From an uncultured Legionella sp. (GTDB taxonomy: Bacteria; Pseudomonadota; Gammaproteobacteria; Legionellales; Legionellaceae), in the NCBI GenBank assembly GCA_903885895.1, contig CAISKC010000044.1, positions 1 to 6,550 on the forward strand: a stretch of DNA of 6,550 nucleotides. The letters are read 5' to 3'. The notes under the pieces were generated by a model, which made no database searches, was not told where the DNA came from, and saw only the letters and a list, made by a program, of their open reading frames with translations. Made by a program: the position numbers and the translations under genes. Shown here piece after piece: positions 1 through 5,343 of the stretch. How positions within the stretch are numbered: the first letter of the stretch is position 1; each line of letters starts with the position of its first letter.

Positions 1-5
1 ACTAA

Positions 6-62
6 CTCGATGGGCCGGATAAATGGGAATTTACAGCAAAATTTGGACTTGACCTAAACTAG
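6..62 (+). other. Possible 3' end of a rightward gene (undecided)
   Basis: Two plus-strand frames read like protein ends. One gives LDGPDKWEFTAKFGLDLN and stops with TAG at 60-62, which resembles the C-terminal strand of an outer-membrane protein, but it has an in-frame TAA at 3-5. The other is open from base 1 (TNSMGRINGNLQQNLDLT) and stops with TAA at 55-57. At most one can be real. Fewer than 60 bases are visible, so neither can be assigned to a family. A convergent neighbour here would fit the hairpin at 83-109 lying between two gene ends. Confidence 0.2.
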
Positions 63-82
63 TCACAATGATCAGATGTTAT

Positions 83-109
83 AATAAGTATAGGCTACTT
101 ATTTAAGTA
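83..109. repeat. Overlapping AT-rich inverted repeats after pilX
   Basis: AATAAGTA (83-90) and TACTTATT (96-103) are perfect 8-base inverted arms around a 5-base loop TAGGC. TACTTA (96-101) also pairs perfectly with TAAGTA (104-109) across two bases, so the middle arm can pair with either side. The structure starts just after the stop codon of the pilX-like gene (minus strand) and would sit between convergent genes if the left edge is coding. It could act as a weak terminator or an mRNA 3'-end stabiliser. The stem contains almost no GC pairs and no clear T-run follows it, so it is not a classical intrinsic terminator. Confidence 0.45.
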
Positions 110-110
110 T

Positions 111-602
111 CTAAGATAGTAAGCGACGGGTTAAAAAAGAATGTTGAATCGTGACAATCTGTGTTTTCGGGCAAGGTTGCTCTGGCACTGGCGTTGCGAT
201 GCGTAATTGCAGCAATTTGTGCGGTAAGCGTTCATCCATCACCGAGAGCAACCAATGATGAGAACTGAGTGTTGAAGCGAATTTGACACAGGGATACACC
301 CCCAAATCATGGATGCCATAACGATAGTAAGATGCAACTTTACATCCGTTTTGCAAAATACTCTGCTTTAATACTTCATCATCTTGGTATTTGATAAAAC
401 AACCAACCTGTGGATGCCCCTCAAATCTGTTAGCCAATGAATCTGCCATGCGCTCAAATTGCGTCATGCGTTCCTCAAATCGCTGCAGATCCGTATAGCG
501 TTTCCAATACAACGTAACCCAACGCATATTTGCAAACACCAATGAAGTCATCACTGTCAGCATTAAAATGATCGTGATCAATACAAATCCTTGTTGTTTC
601 AT
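111..602 (-). CDS. PilX-like type IV pilus minor pilin
   Basis: A 163-residue protein, probably a minor pilin that helps prime assembly of the type IV pilus at the inner membrane. The N-terminus MKQQG|FVLIT has the prepilin peptidase pattern: a short basic leader, Gly5, then a hydrophobic helix at about residues 6-24. Residue +5 after the cut is Thr rather than Glu; lack of Glu+5 is usual in PilX/GspK-type minor pilins. A charged amphipathic helix follows (about 30-60), then a small C-terminal domain with Cys68, Cys87, Cys105 and Cys144 that could form disulfides. The ATG overlaps the TGA of the upstream pilVW gene (ATGA, 599-602), so translation is probably coupled; its own ribosome site is weak. 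The family call rests on the N-terminus, size and position after a PilW-type gene, because PilX C-terminal domains vary greatly. No pilY1 follows directly. Confidence 0.7.
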   Translation of the reverse strand: MKQQGFVLITIILMLTVMTSLVFANMRWVTLYWKRYTDLQRFEERMTQFERMADSLANRFEGHPQVGCFIKYQDDEVLKQSILQNGCKVASYYRYGIHDLGVYPCVKFASTLSSHHWLLSVMDERLPHKLLQLRIATPVPEQPCPKTQIVTIQHSFLTRRLLS

Positions 603-1480
603 AAATGATACATCCGAATAACGAGTGATAATGGTTTTGTTGCCTCCAAATCCATATTAATACGCAACACACGTTGTTGTTTATGGCTTGCTAAATCACC
701 TTGCATACCATGTACTTCAGACAACAATTCTTCTGCATGCTGATGCTGCATATAAAATAATGCTGGCTGTCCGCGTTTATTGGTTGAAACCCAAAAAGAT
801 TCTGTTAACCACTCACCCAAATAAACCGGGACATGATATGCAAATCTTGTTGCTTGAGAAAATCGAATCTCATGCGCGTTGATTTGGTAAGCATTCAAAA
901 CTTCCGCATGCTGACAATCCGTAACGATCAACGCATGCTGCGGACGCGGCCGCCATTTGCCTAACAGCGTAAACGTATCTTTTCCTGGCAAAGGTAATAC
1001 TGGTACAAAATTGTCTGACATTCGGTAAAACGTTAGTTTGGAGAACGGTTGCTGATTGATTTCAACTGTTTGCAAAGGTTTACGCGTTTGATGATCGAAA
1101 CTAGCAAGATGAGCAATGGGCAAGCAAGGTGTGAACCCAGCTTGATGCCCCCTGCGCCGCAACAAATCAACGACCATTTGTAAACGTGAAGATTGTGTCA
1201 TAGCTTGCACGGCCAAATAACTTTGTTGCTTAATTTGCAGATATTGCTGCATGACGAGAGTTATCAGCAACAATGCAAGTCCCAAGCCTAGCAAGCACTC
1301 CAGCAGACTCATGCCCTGTTCTCGTTGATTGCTCTCTTGTAACCAGCGCAGATTTTGCCGTTGCACCTGCATGCGCACTCGGTTTATTTGCCATTGTTGT
1401 TTTAATAATGCTAGTGATATGCTACTAATCAGAAGCAATGCTATCAAAATTTCCATAAATGAAAAGCCACGTTTGTGCAT
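599..1480 (-). CDS. PilW-type minor pilin with fused PilV-like prepilin N-terminus
   Basis: A 293-residue protein with two complete prepilin signals in one frame. The first is MHKRG|FSFME (Gly5, Glu10) with a hydrophobic helix at about 6-26, like PilV. The second is NQREQG|MSLLE (Gly56, Glu61) with a helix at about 57-77, typical of PilW. The rest looks like a PilW body: RRRGHQAGFTPC with Cys119, IVTDCQHAEV with Cys189, then LFYMQHQHAEELLSEVHGMQ (about 241-260) and a hydrophobic, basic last strand. PilW and PilV are minor pilins thought to form the priming complex at the pilus tip. The start at 1480 is chosen because MHKRG gives a proper short leader and GGAAG lies four bases upstream; the frame is open to an ATG at 1540, but that would put 20 extra residues before the leader. 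A normal PilV has a periplasmic domain of 100 or more residues, whereas here only about 55 residues precede the second signal, so pilV appears truncated and joined in frame to pilW. The stop overlaps the pilX start by four bases. Confidence 0.75.
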   Translation of the reverse strand: MHKRGFSFMEILIALLLISSISLALLKQQWQINRVRMQVQRQNLRWLQESNQREQGMSLLECLLGLGLALLLITLVMQQYLQIKQQSYLAVQAMTQSSRLQMVVDLLRRRGHQAGFTPCLPIAHLASFDHQTRKPLQTVEINQQPFSKLTFYRMSDNFVPVLPLPGKDTFTLLGKWRPRPQHALIVTDCQHAEVLNAYQINAHEIRFSQATRFAYHVPVYLGEWLTESFWVSTNKRGQPALFYMQHQHAEELLSEVHGMQGDLASHKQQRVLRINMDLEATKPLSLVIRMYHL

Positions 1481-1484
1481 TTTT

Positions 1485-1489
1485 CTTCC
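1485..1489 (-). promoter_or_regulatory. Ribosome binding site deciding the pilVW start
   Basis: The minus strand reads GGAAG followed by four A residues and ATG at 1480. No comparable site precedes the longer in-frame ATG at 1540. This supports MHKRG as the true N-terminus and so places the first prepilin cleavage site five residues in. Confidence 0.6.
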
Positions 1490-1538
1490 ATGATGTAGGT
1501 TGGAATGGAAACTGTAGCGTATTTGATAGATCAACTGC

Positions 1539-1544
1539 AAGGAG
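1539..1544 (+). promoter_or_regulatory. Ribosome binding site deciding the hisC start
   Basis: AAGGAG lies seven bases before the ATG at 1552. It selects MGCDFTVLPH as the N-terminus over the in-frame upstream ATG at 1459, which would add 31 residues unlike the family and overlap the divergent pilVW gene. Confidence 0.85.
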
Positions 1545-1551
1545 CTATATC

Positions 1552-2658
1552 ATGGGTTGTGATTTTACCGTTCTCCCTCATAAAGGGATCCAAGTTTTGT
1601 CGCCTTATGTTCCAGGTAAAAGTATTGAAGAAGTTGCCAACGAGTATGGGATCAGCGATATCATCAAACTCGCTTCCAATGAAAATGCGCTGGGTTGCAG
1701 CCCCAAAGTCATGGACGTATTTCAGCACTTAAATCCAAATCTCATTTCTCGTTATCCAATGGCTGCGCATCATCCACTGCGTCAGAAATTAAGCGACTTT
1801 TTACATGTTGAGCCCAATATGCTCACCATCGCTAATGGATCTGACTCTTTATTTGGACTACTGCTTATCTGTTTTGCATTGCATCACAATAAGCCTATGT
1901 TAACACACGACTATGCTTTCAGCTCTTACGCCATCCAAGCTCATATGCTGGGGATCGAGGTCGTATCGGCGCCTACTCAGAATTATCAGGTGGACATTGC
2001 GGCATTGCTTGCAGCATGCACACCTAAAACCGCATTGATTTTTATTGCCAATCCCAACAATCCCACAGGTTTGATGCTTGAACTACCAGATATAGAACGA
2101 ATTTTAGACAATATCCCAACCTCAACTCTATTGGTCTTAGATGAAGCCTATTATGAGTTTTTACCACCAAACAGTCTTCCAACGCTTCAATTGCTCCAAC
2201 GTTATCGAAATTTAGTTATCACTCGTACTTTCTCTAAAGCTTATGGGTTAGCTGGCTTACGTTTGGGATATGCCATTGCTGATCCACAAATCACGGCTGT
2301 CATTCAGAAAATTCATTTGCCATTCACTGCGAATATTATCGCTATGCAAGCAGCTTGTGCAGCGCTTGATGATCAAGATTTTGTACTGCGTACACAACAG
2401 CATATCACTCAAGAACGCCATATCATGACGCAGCAACTTGACGCACATCAAATACGTTATTTATCTTCTTCAGCTAATTTTATCACCCTAGATTGTGGTC
2501 AAGATGGCGCAATCATCGGCAAAAAATTACAAGAGCGTGGGATCATTGTCAGACCACTCCATCCTTATGGTATGGATTCCTTTCTGCGTGTTACTATTGG
2601 CACTGCTGCACAAAACCAGCGGTTTTTGCGCGAATATTTTGACATCATAAAAGGATAA
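1552..2658 (+). CDS. hisC: Histidinol-phosphate aminotransferase (HisC-type, fold type I PLP enzyme)
   Basis: A 368-residue cytoplasmic enzyme that converts imidazole-acetol phosphate plus glutamate to L-histidinol phosphate and 2-oxoglutarate. Members of the HisC2 branch can also act on aromatic amino acids. Landmarks run in order: LSPYVPGKSIEEV near the N-terminus, KLASNENALG (about 39-48, usually SNENPLG), ANGSDSLF for cofactor phosphate contacts, NPNNPTG (167-173), Asp197 in LVLDEAYYEF for the pyridine nitrogen, TFSKAYGLAGLRLGY with Schiff-base Lys229 and Arg237, and substrate carboxylate/phosphate-binding Arg346 in FLRVTIGT. The length is normal and nothing essential is missing. It is not in a his operon: upstream is a divergent pilin gene, and the phhB start follows three bases after its stop. 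That pairing raises the possibility that it is a HisC paralogue serving phenylalanine/tyrosine transamination; sequence alone cannot separate the two roles. Confidence 0.93.
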   Translation: MGCDFTVLPHKGIQVLSPYVPGKSIEEVANEYGISDIIKLASNENALGCSPKVMDVFQHLNPNLISRYPMAAHHPLRQKLSDFLHVEPNMLTIANGSDSLFGLLLICFALHHNKPMLTHDYAFSSYAIQAHMLGIEVVSAPTQNYQVDIAALLAACTPKTALIFIANPNNPTGLMLELPDIERILDNIPTSTLLVLDEAYYEFLPPNSLPTLQLLQRYRNLVITRTFSKAYGLAGLRLGYAIADPQITAVIQKIHLPFTANIIAMQAACAALDDQDFVLRTQQHITQERHIMTQQLDAHQIRYLSSSANFITLDCGQDGAIIGKKLQERGIIVRPLHPYGMDSFLRVTIGTAAQNQRFLREYFDIIKG

Positions 2659-2661
2659 ATT

Positions 2662-3000
2662 ATGACAAGCTCTTTGATTACAAAACACTGTGAAGCATGT
2701 GAAGGGATTGGCCAAGCATTGGATCCAGCTCAAATCAAACAATTGATGCCACAATTAGCCAGTGGGTGGTCTGTCACATCGGAGCATCATCAAATTAAGA
2801 AATCATTTTCATTTAAGAATTTCTACGAAACCATGGCCTTTGTGAATGCTTTAGCATGGATTGCCAATCAAGAAAACCATCATCCTGATCTTGAGGTAGG
2901 ATACAATTATTGCCACATCACCCTGATGACGCACGCTTTAAAAGGCTTATCACAAAACGATTTTATTTGTGCAGCAAAATTTGATCAATTAATGGTATAA
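2662..3000 (+). CDS. phhB: Pterin-4a-carbinolamine dehydratase
   Basis: A 112-residue small cytoplasmic enzyme that dehydrates 4a-hydroxytetrahydropterin to the quinonoid dihydropterin, recycling the cofactor used by phenylalanine hydroxylase (PhhA). The family signature is visible: ENHHPD with His73, His74 and Asp76, then His91 in THALKGL and Asp100 in QNDF. The N-terminal KHCEAC segment is also common in bacterial PhhB proteins. The length is normal. The ribosome site AAAGGA (2650-2655) lies in the last codons of hisC, six bases before the ATG, so the two genes are almost certainly co-transcribed and translationally coupled. A strong terminator begins about ten bases after its stop. No phenylalanine hydroxylase gene is present in the window, so PhhA would have to be elsewhere. 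Confidence 0.93.
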   Translation: MTSSLITKHCEACEGIGQALDPAQIKQLMPQLASGWSVTSEHHQIKKSFSFKNFYETMAFVNALAWIANQENHHPDLEVGYNYCHITLMTHALKGLSQNDFICAAKFDQLMV

Positions 3001-3010
3001 CAGCTACGAT

Positions 3011-3040
3011 AAAAAAAACCCGCCACATGGCGGGTTTTTT
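3011..3040. terminator. Bidirectional intrinsic terminator between phhB and groEL
   Basis: CCCGCC (3019-3024) and GGCGGG (3029-3034) form a perfect six-base GC stem around the loop ACAT. Runs of A on the left (3011-3018) and T on the right (3035-3040) flank it and can extend the stem. On the plus strand the T-run follows the stem and ends hisC-phhB transcription; on the minus strand the A-run becomes the T-run and ends groESL transcription. It fits neatly between the two convergent stop codons. Confidence 0.95.
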
Positions 3041-3059
3041 ATTTACAGAGGAGCTTGGA

Positions 3060-4712
3060 CTACATCATACCGCCCATGCCACCCATACCGCCCATGCCGC
3101 CGCCCATACCACCAGCGCCACCAGCATCAGCTTCTTTACTAGGAATATCAGCAACCATACATTCAGTCGTCAACATCATACTGGCAACAGATGCCGCATT
3201 TTGCAATGCAGTACGAGTCACTTTAGTAGGATCCAAAATTCCCAAGTCAACCATGTCACCGTACTCACCAGTCGCAGCGTTGAATCCATAATTGCCTTTG
3301 TTTTCCGCAACCTTATTCACAACAACAGAGGCTTCAAAACCAGCATTGTCCACGATTTGGCGCATTGGAGACTCAATAGCACGACGCAGAATGTCAATAC
3401 CGACATTTTGATCAGCATTATCGCCTTTTAAGCCATCTAATGCAGCTTTAGCACGAATAAATGCCACGCCACCACCAGCAACAATCCCTTCTTCAACCGC
3501 AGCTCTGGTTGCATGCAACGCGTCTTCTACGCGAGCTTTCTTTTCTTTCATTTCGATTTCTGTTGCACCACCTACTTTGATCACGGCAACACCACCGGCT
3601 AATTTTGCAACACGTTCTTGTAGTTTTTCACGATCATAATCAGAACTTGTTTCAACCATTTGCGTACGGATTTGACTAATTCTGCCAGTGATATCTTCAG
3701 ATTTGCCAGCACCATCAATAATAGTCGTACTGTCTTTCGTTACAACCACACGTTTTGCAGTACCCAAATCTTCCAATACAGCAACTTCTAAGCTCTTACC
3801 AACTTCTTCAGCAATCACTTGTGAGCCAGTCAAAATAGCAATATCTTGCAACATTGCTTTACGACGATCACCAAAGCCAGGCGCTTTGACAGCACATACT
3901 TTGACAATACCACGCATATTATTGACGACTAACGTCGCCAAAGCTTCGCCTTCCACATCTTCTGAAATGATCAATAATGGACGGCCAGATTTTGCAACGC
4001 CTTCCAATATCGCTAACATATCGCGAATGCTAGAAATTTTCTTGTCGACCAACAGAATATAAGGATGTTCTAATTCTGTTGTCATATTTTGTTGATTATT
4101 AATGAAGTAAGGAGAAATATAACCACGATCAAACATCATGCCTTCTACGACATTCAGTTCATTCACCATATTTGTACCATCTTCAACTGTGATCACACCT
4201 TCTTTACCTACTTTTTCCATTGCTTCAGCAATGATGGCGCCAATGGCTTCATCAGAGTTTGCAGAAATGCTTCCTACTTGCGCAATGGCTTTGCCATCTT
4301 TGCAAGGTTTAGACATACCTTTCAACGCTTCGATGACCACCAATACCGCTTTATCAATACCGCGTTTCAAATCCATTGGGTTCATACCAGCAGCAACTGC
4401 TTTATGACCTTCAACCAGAATTGCACGTGCTAACACTGTCGCAGTCGTTGTACCATCGCCGGCTGTATCAGAAGTCTTAGAAGCAACTTCTTTAACCATT
4501 TGTGCGCCCATGTTCATAAAGCGGCAAGCAAATTCAATTTCTTTTGCTACAGACACACCATCTTTGGTCACAGTAGGTGCACCATAAGATTTTTCTAGTA
4601 CAACATTACGACCTCTTGGCCCCATTGTAATTTGTACCGCATTTGCCAAAGCATTGACACCTGCCAACATGAGTTGACGCGCTTCATCACCAAAACGTAA
4701 GTCTTTAGCCAT
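3060..4712 (-). CDS. groEL: Chaperonin GroEL (Hsp60, HtpB-type)
   Basis: A 550-residue 60-kDa chaperonin subunit forming the double heptameric ring that folds proteins with ATP and GroES. Equatorial ATP-site residues are present: GPRGRN near 31-36, Asp51 in TKDGVSVA, Asp86 in GDGTTTA and catalytic Asp397 in VEDALHATRA. The apical domain is complete, with DRGYISPYF (195-203), and the C-terminus has the flexible Gly-Gly-Met tail from about 531. The start at 4712 is chosen because GGGAG (4720-4724) is seven bases away; the in-frame ATG two codons earlier would leave only one base. The sequence closely resembles Legionella HtpB as I recall it, including Cys137 and Cys273. Residues 61-65 read FACRF, where Escherichia coli has LEDKF and Legionella, from memory, FEHRF. 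The gene lies 37 bases after groES, is co-transcribed with it, and ends at the bidirectional terminator. Confidence 0.98.
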   Translation of the reverse strand: MAKDLRFGDEARQLMLAGVNALANAVQITMGPRGRNVVLEKSYGAPTVTKDGVSVAKEIEFACRFMNMGAQMVKEVASKTSDTAGDGTTTATVLARAILVEGHKAVAAGMNPMDLKRGIDKAVLVVIEALKGMSKPCKDGKAIAQVGSISANSDEAIGAIIAEAMEKVGKEGVITVEDGTNMVNELNVVEGMMFDRGYISPYFINNQQNMTTELEHPYILLVDKKISSIRDMLAILEGVAKSGRPLLIISEDVEGEALATLVVNNMRGIVKVCAVKAPGFGDRRKAMLQDIAILTGSQVIAEEVGKSLEVAVLEDLGTAKRVVVTKDSTTIIDGAGKSEDITGRISQIRTQMVETSSDYDREKLQERVAKLAGGVAVIKVGGATEIEMKEKKARVEDALHATRAAVEEGIVAGGGVAFIRAKAALDGLKGDNADQNVGIDILRRAIESPMRQIVDNAGFEASVVVNKVAENKGNYGFNAATGEYGDMVDLGILDPTKVTRTALQNAASVASMMLTTECMVADIPSKEADAGGAGGMGGGMGGMGGMGGMM

Positions 4713-4719
4713 TTGCATT

Positions 4720-4724
4720 CTCCC
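4720..4724 (-). promoter_or_regulatory. Ribosome binding site deciding the groEL start
   Basis: GGGAG on the minus strand is seven bases from the ATG at 4712 and one base from the ATG at 4718. This supports MAKDLRF, the usual GroEL N-terminus, over MQMAKDLRF. Confidence 0.85.
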
Positions 4725-4749
4725 ATTAGAGCTTTATAAAGATAAATTA

Positions 4750-5043
4750 TTATTCCACGACAGCCATGATGTCATCTTCGCGCATCACAACCTGGTCTTG
4801 ACCACCCACTTTGATTTCTGTGCCGCTGTATTTACCGAATAACACCACATCGCCTACTTTGACCGCAATAGCGCGAACTGTACCATTTTCCAATTGTTTT
4901 CCAGCACCGACTGCTATCACTTTTCCGCGCGTTGGCTTTTCAGCAGCGCTATCTGGAATCAAAATACCACCGGGTGTAGTACGCTCATCTTCCATGCGAG
5001 TTACGACGACTCGATCATGTAAAGGACGAATATTCATGCTCAT
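4750..5043 (-). CDS. groES: Co-chaperonin GroES (Hsp10, HtpA-type)
   Basis: A 97-residue subunit of the heptameric lid that caps GroEL and triggers release of substrate into the folding chamber. Visible parts are the N-terminal strand NIRPLHDRVVV, the mobile loop EDERTTPGGILIPDSA (18-33) whose GGILI segment binds the GroEL apical domain, a short roof loop ENGTVR (52-57), and the conserved end VGDVVLFGKYSGTEIKV...VMREDDIMAVVE. The start at 5043 (MSMNIRPL) is chosen because AAGGAG is six bases upstream; ATG 5037 (MNIRPL, the commoner N-terminus) would have a 12-base spacing. The frame stays open to 5112, but those residues do not belong to the family and lie in the mRNA leader. It is the first gene of the groESL operon, with a sigma-32 promoter about 100 bases upstream. 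Confidence 0.97.
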   Translation of the reverse strand: MSMNIRPLHDRVVVTRMEDERTTPGGILIPDSAAEKPTRGKVIAVGAGKQLENGTVRAIAVKVGDVVLFGKYSGTEIKVGGQDQVVMREDDIMAVVE

Positions 5044-5049
5044 ACCTAA

Positions 5050-5055
5050 CTCCTT
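5050..5055 (-). promoter_or_regulatory. Ribosome binding site deciding the groES start
   Basis: AAGGAG on the minus strand lies six bases before ATG 5043 and twelve before ATG 5037. It favours a two-residue longer N-terminus (MSMNIRPL) than the more usual MNIRPL or MKIRPL. Confidence 0.8.
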
Positions 5056-5148
5056 ATAATTAACGACATCTTTCAATTTGTATGGACACAACCCTGAGGA
5101 TCTTGTGTACACATCTCATTTCAGTGCTGATCACGCTGATGACATCCT

Positions 5149-5179
5149 ATATGGGGTTCGTCAAATCGCTTTTCAAGGG
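5149..5179 (-). promoter_or_regulatory. Sigma-32 (RpoH) heat-shock promoter of groESL
   Basis: Read on the minus strand, CCCTTGAA (5179 down to 5172) is followed after 15 bases by CCCCATAT (5156 down to 5149). Both boxes match the known sigma-32 consensus (CTTGAA and CCCCATnT) at every defined position, and the spacing is within the accepted range. Transcription should start near 5142, giving a leader of about 100 bases before groES. No CIRCE operator (the TTAGCACTC inverted repeat of HrcA-controlled chaperonins) is present, so control appears to run through RpoH. Confidence 0.9.
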
Positions 5180-5256
5180 TTACGTGAAAATTTTCTTCTA
5201 AGATTTTTCGTTAGGTAGTCCAGATGACGATGATGCTTCATGACCAAACTAGTGCT

Positions 5257-5285
5257 TTGACAGCGTTTATTATATATCGTAATTT
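5257..5285 (+). promoter_or_regulatory. Probable sigma-70 promoter of dsbD
   Basis: A perfect -35 box TTGACA (5257-5262) is followed after 17 bases by TAATTT (5280-5285). The -10 box keeps the important first, second and last bases but is otherwise weak. The dsbD start lies about 50 bases downstream. The promoter points away from groESL, with about 75 bases between it and the sigma-32 boxes. Confidence 0.45.
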
Positions 5286-5343
5286 GCCATGCGCTCTTTC
5301 ACTGGTTACACTGTATGCTAAATGAATCGAAATTGGATACCAG

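Larger units (their letters stand above)
1481..1551. promoter_or_regulatory. Divergent intergenic region between pilVW and hisC
   Basis: This 71-base gap separates the start codons of two oppositely directed transcripts, so it should hold both promoters or lie inside overlapping ones. The best plus-strand candidate I can see is weak: TTGTGC at 1473-1478 and TAGGTT at 1496-1501 with 17 bases between. I do not see a clear minus-strand promoter, and no operator palindrome stands out. Confidence 0.3.
5044..5343. other. Intergenic region between groES and dsbD
   Basis: This 300-base region separates the divergent groES and dsbD starts. It contains the groESL leader (about 5044-5142), the sigma-32 promoter and the probable dsbD promoter. 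Inside the groES leader is a ten-base perfect palindrome TGTGTACACA (5104-5113). I see no convincing open reading frame, tRNA or riboswitch here. The groES reading frame extends to 5112, but without a ribosome site or family similarity. Confidence 0.7.

Noticed and set aside
688..882. Plus-strand open frame of 64 codons opposite pilVW
   Set aside because: It is antisense to a recognisable pilin gene, with no family similarity or ribosome site.
1312..1370. Internal start that would make PilW a separate protein
   Set aside because: Possible ATG and GTG codons before the second prepilin site (in RVRMQVQ) have no visible ribosome site, and there is no stop codon between the two parts. It remains an untested alternative.
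1459..1551. Longer hisC start at 1459
   Set aside because: It adds residues unlike the family, overlaps pilVW and lacks a ribosome site; AAGGAG before ATG 1552 is clear.
3027..3431. Plus-strand open frames opposite the groEL 3' end, including one rich in Pro-Pro-Met/Ile repeats (3055-3291)
   Set aside because: They are antisense readings of the groEL Gly-Gly-Met tail and neighbouring codons, with no ribosome site, and the first runs through the terminator.
3688..4433. Plus-strand open frames inside groEL (3688-4062, 4089-4433, 4138-4407)
   Set aside because: They lie opposite strongly conserved groEL codons and look like no protein family, so they are shadows.
5044..5112. Longer groES start at 5112
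   Set aside because: The extra 23 residues are not part of GroES and lie in the mRNA leader; AAGGAG precedes ATG 5043.
5044..5343. CIRCE/HrcA operator for groESL
   Set aside because: The TTAGCACTC inverted repeat is absent; the sigma-32 boxes explain control.
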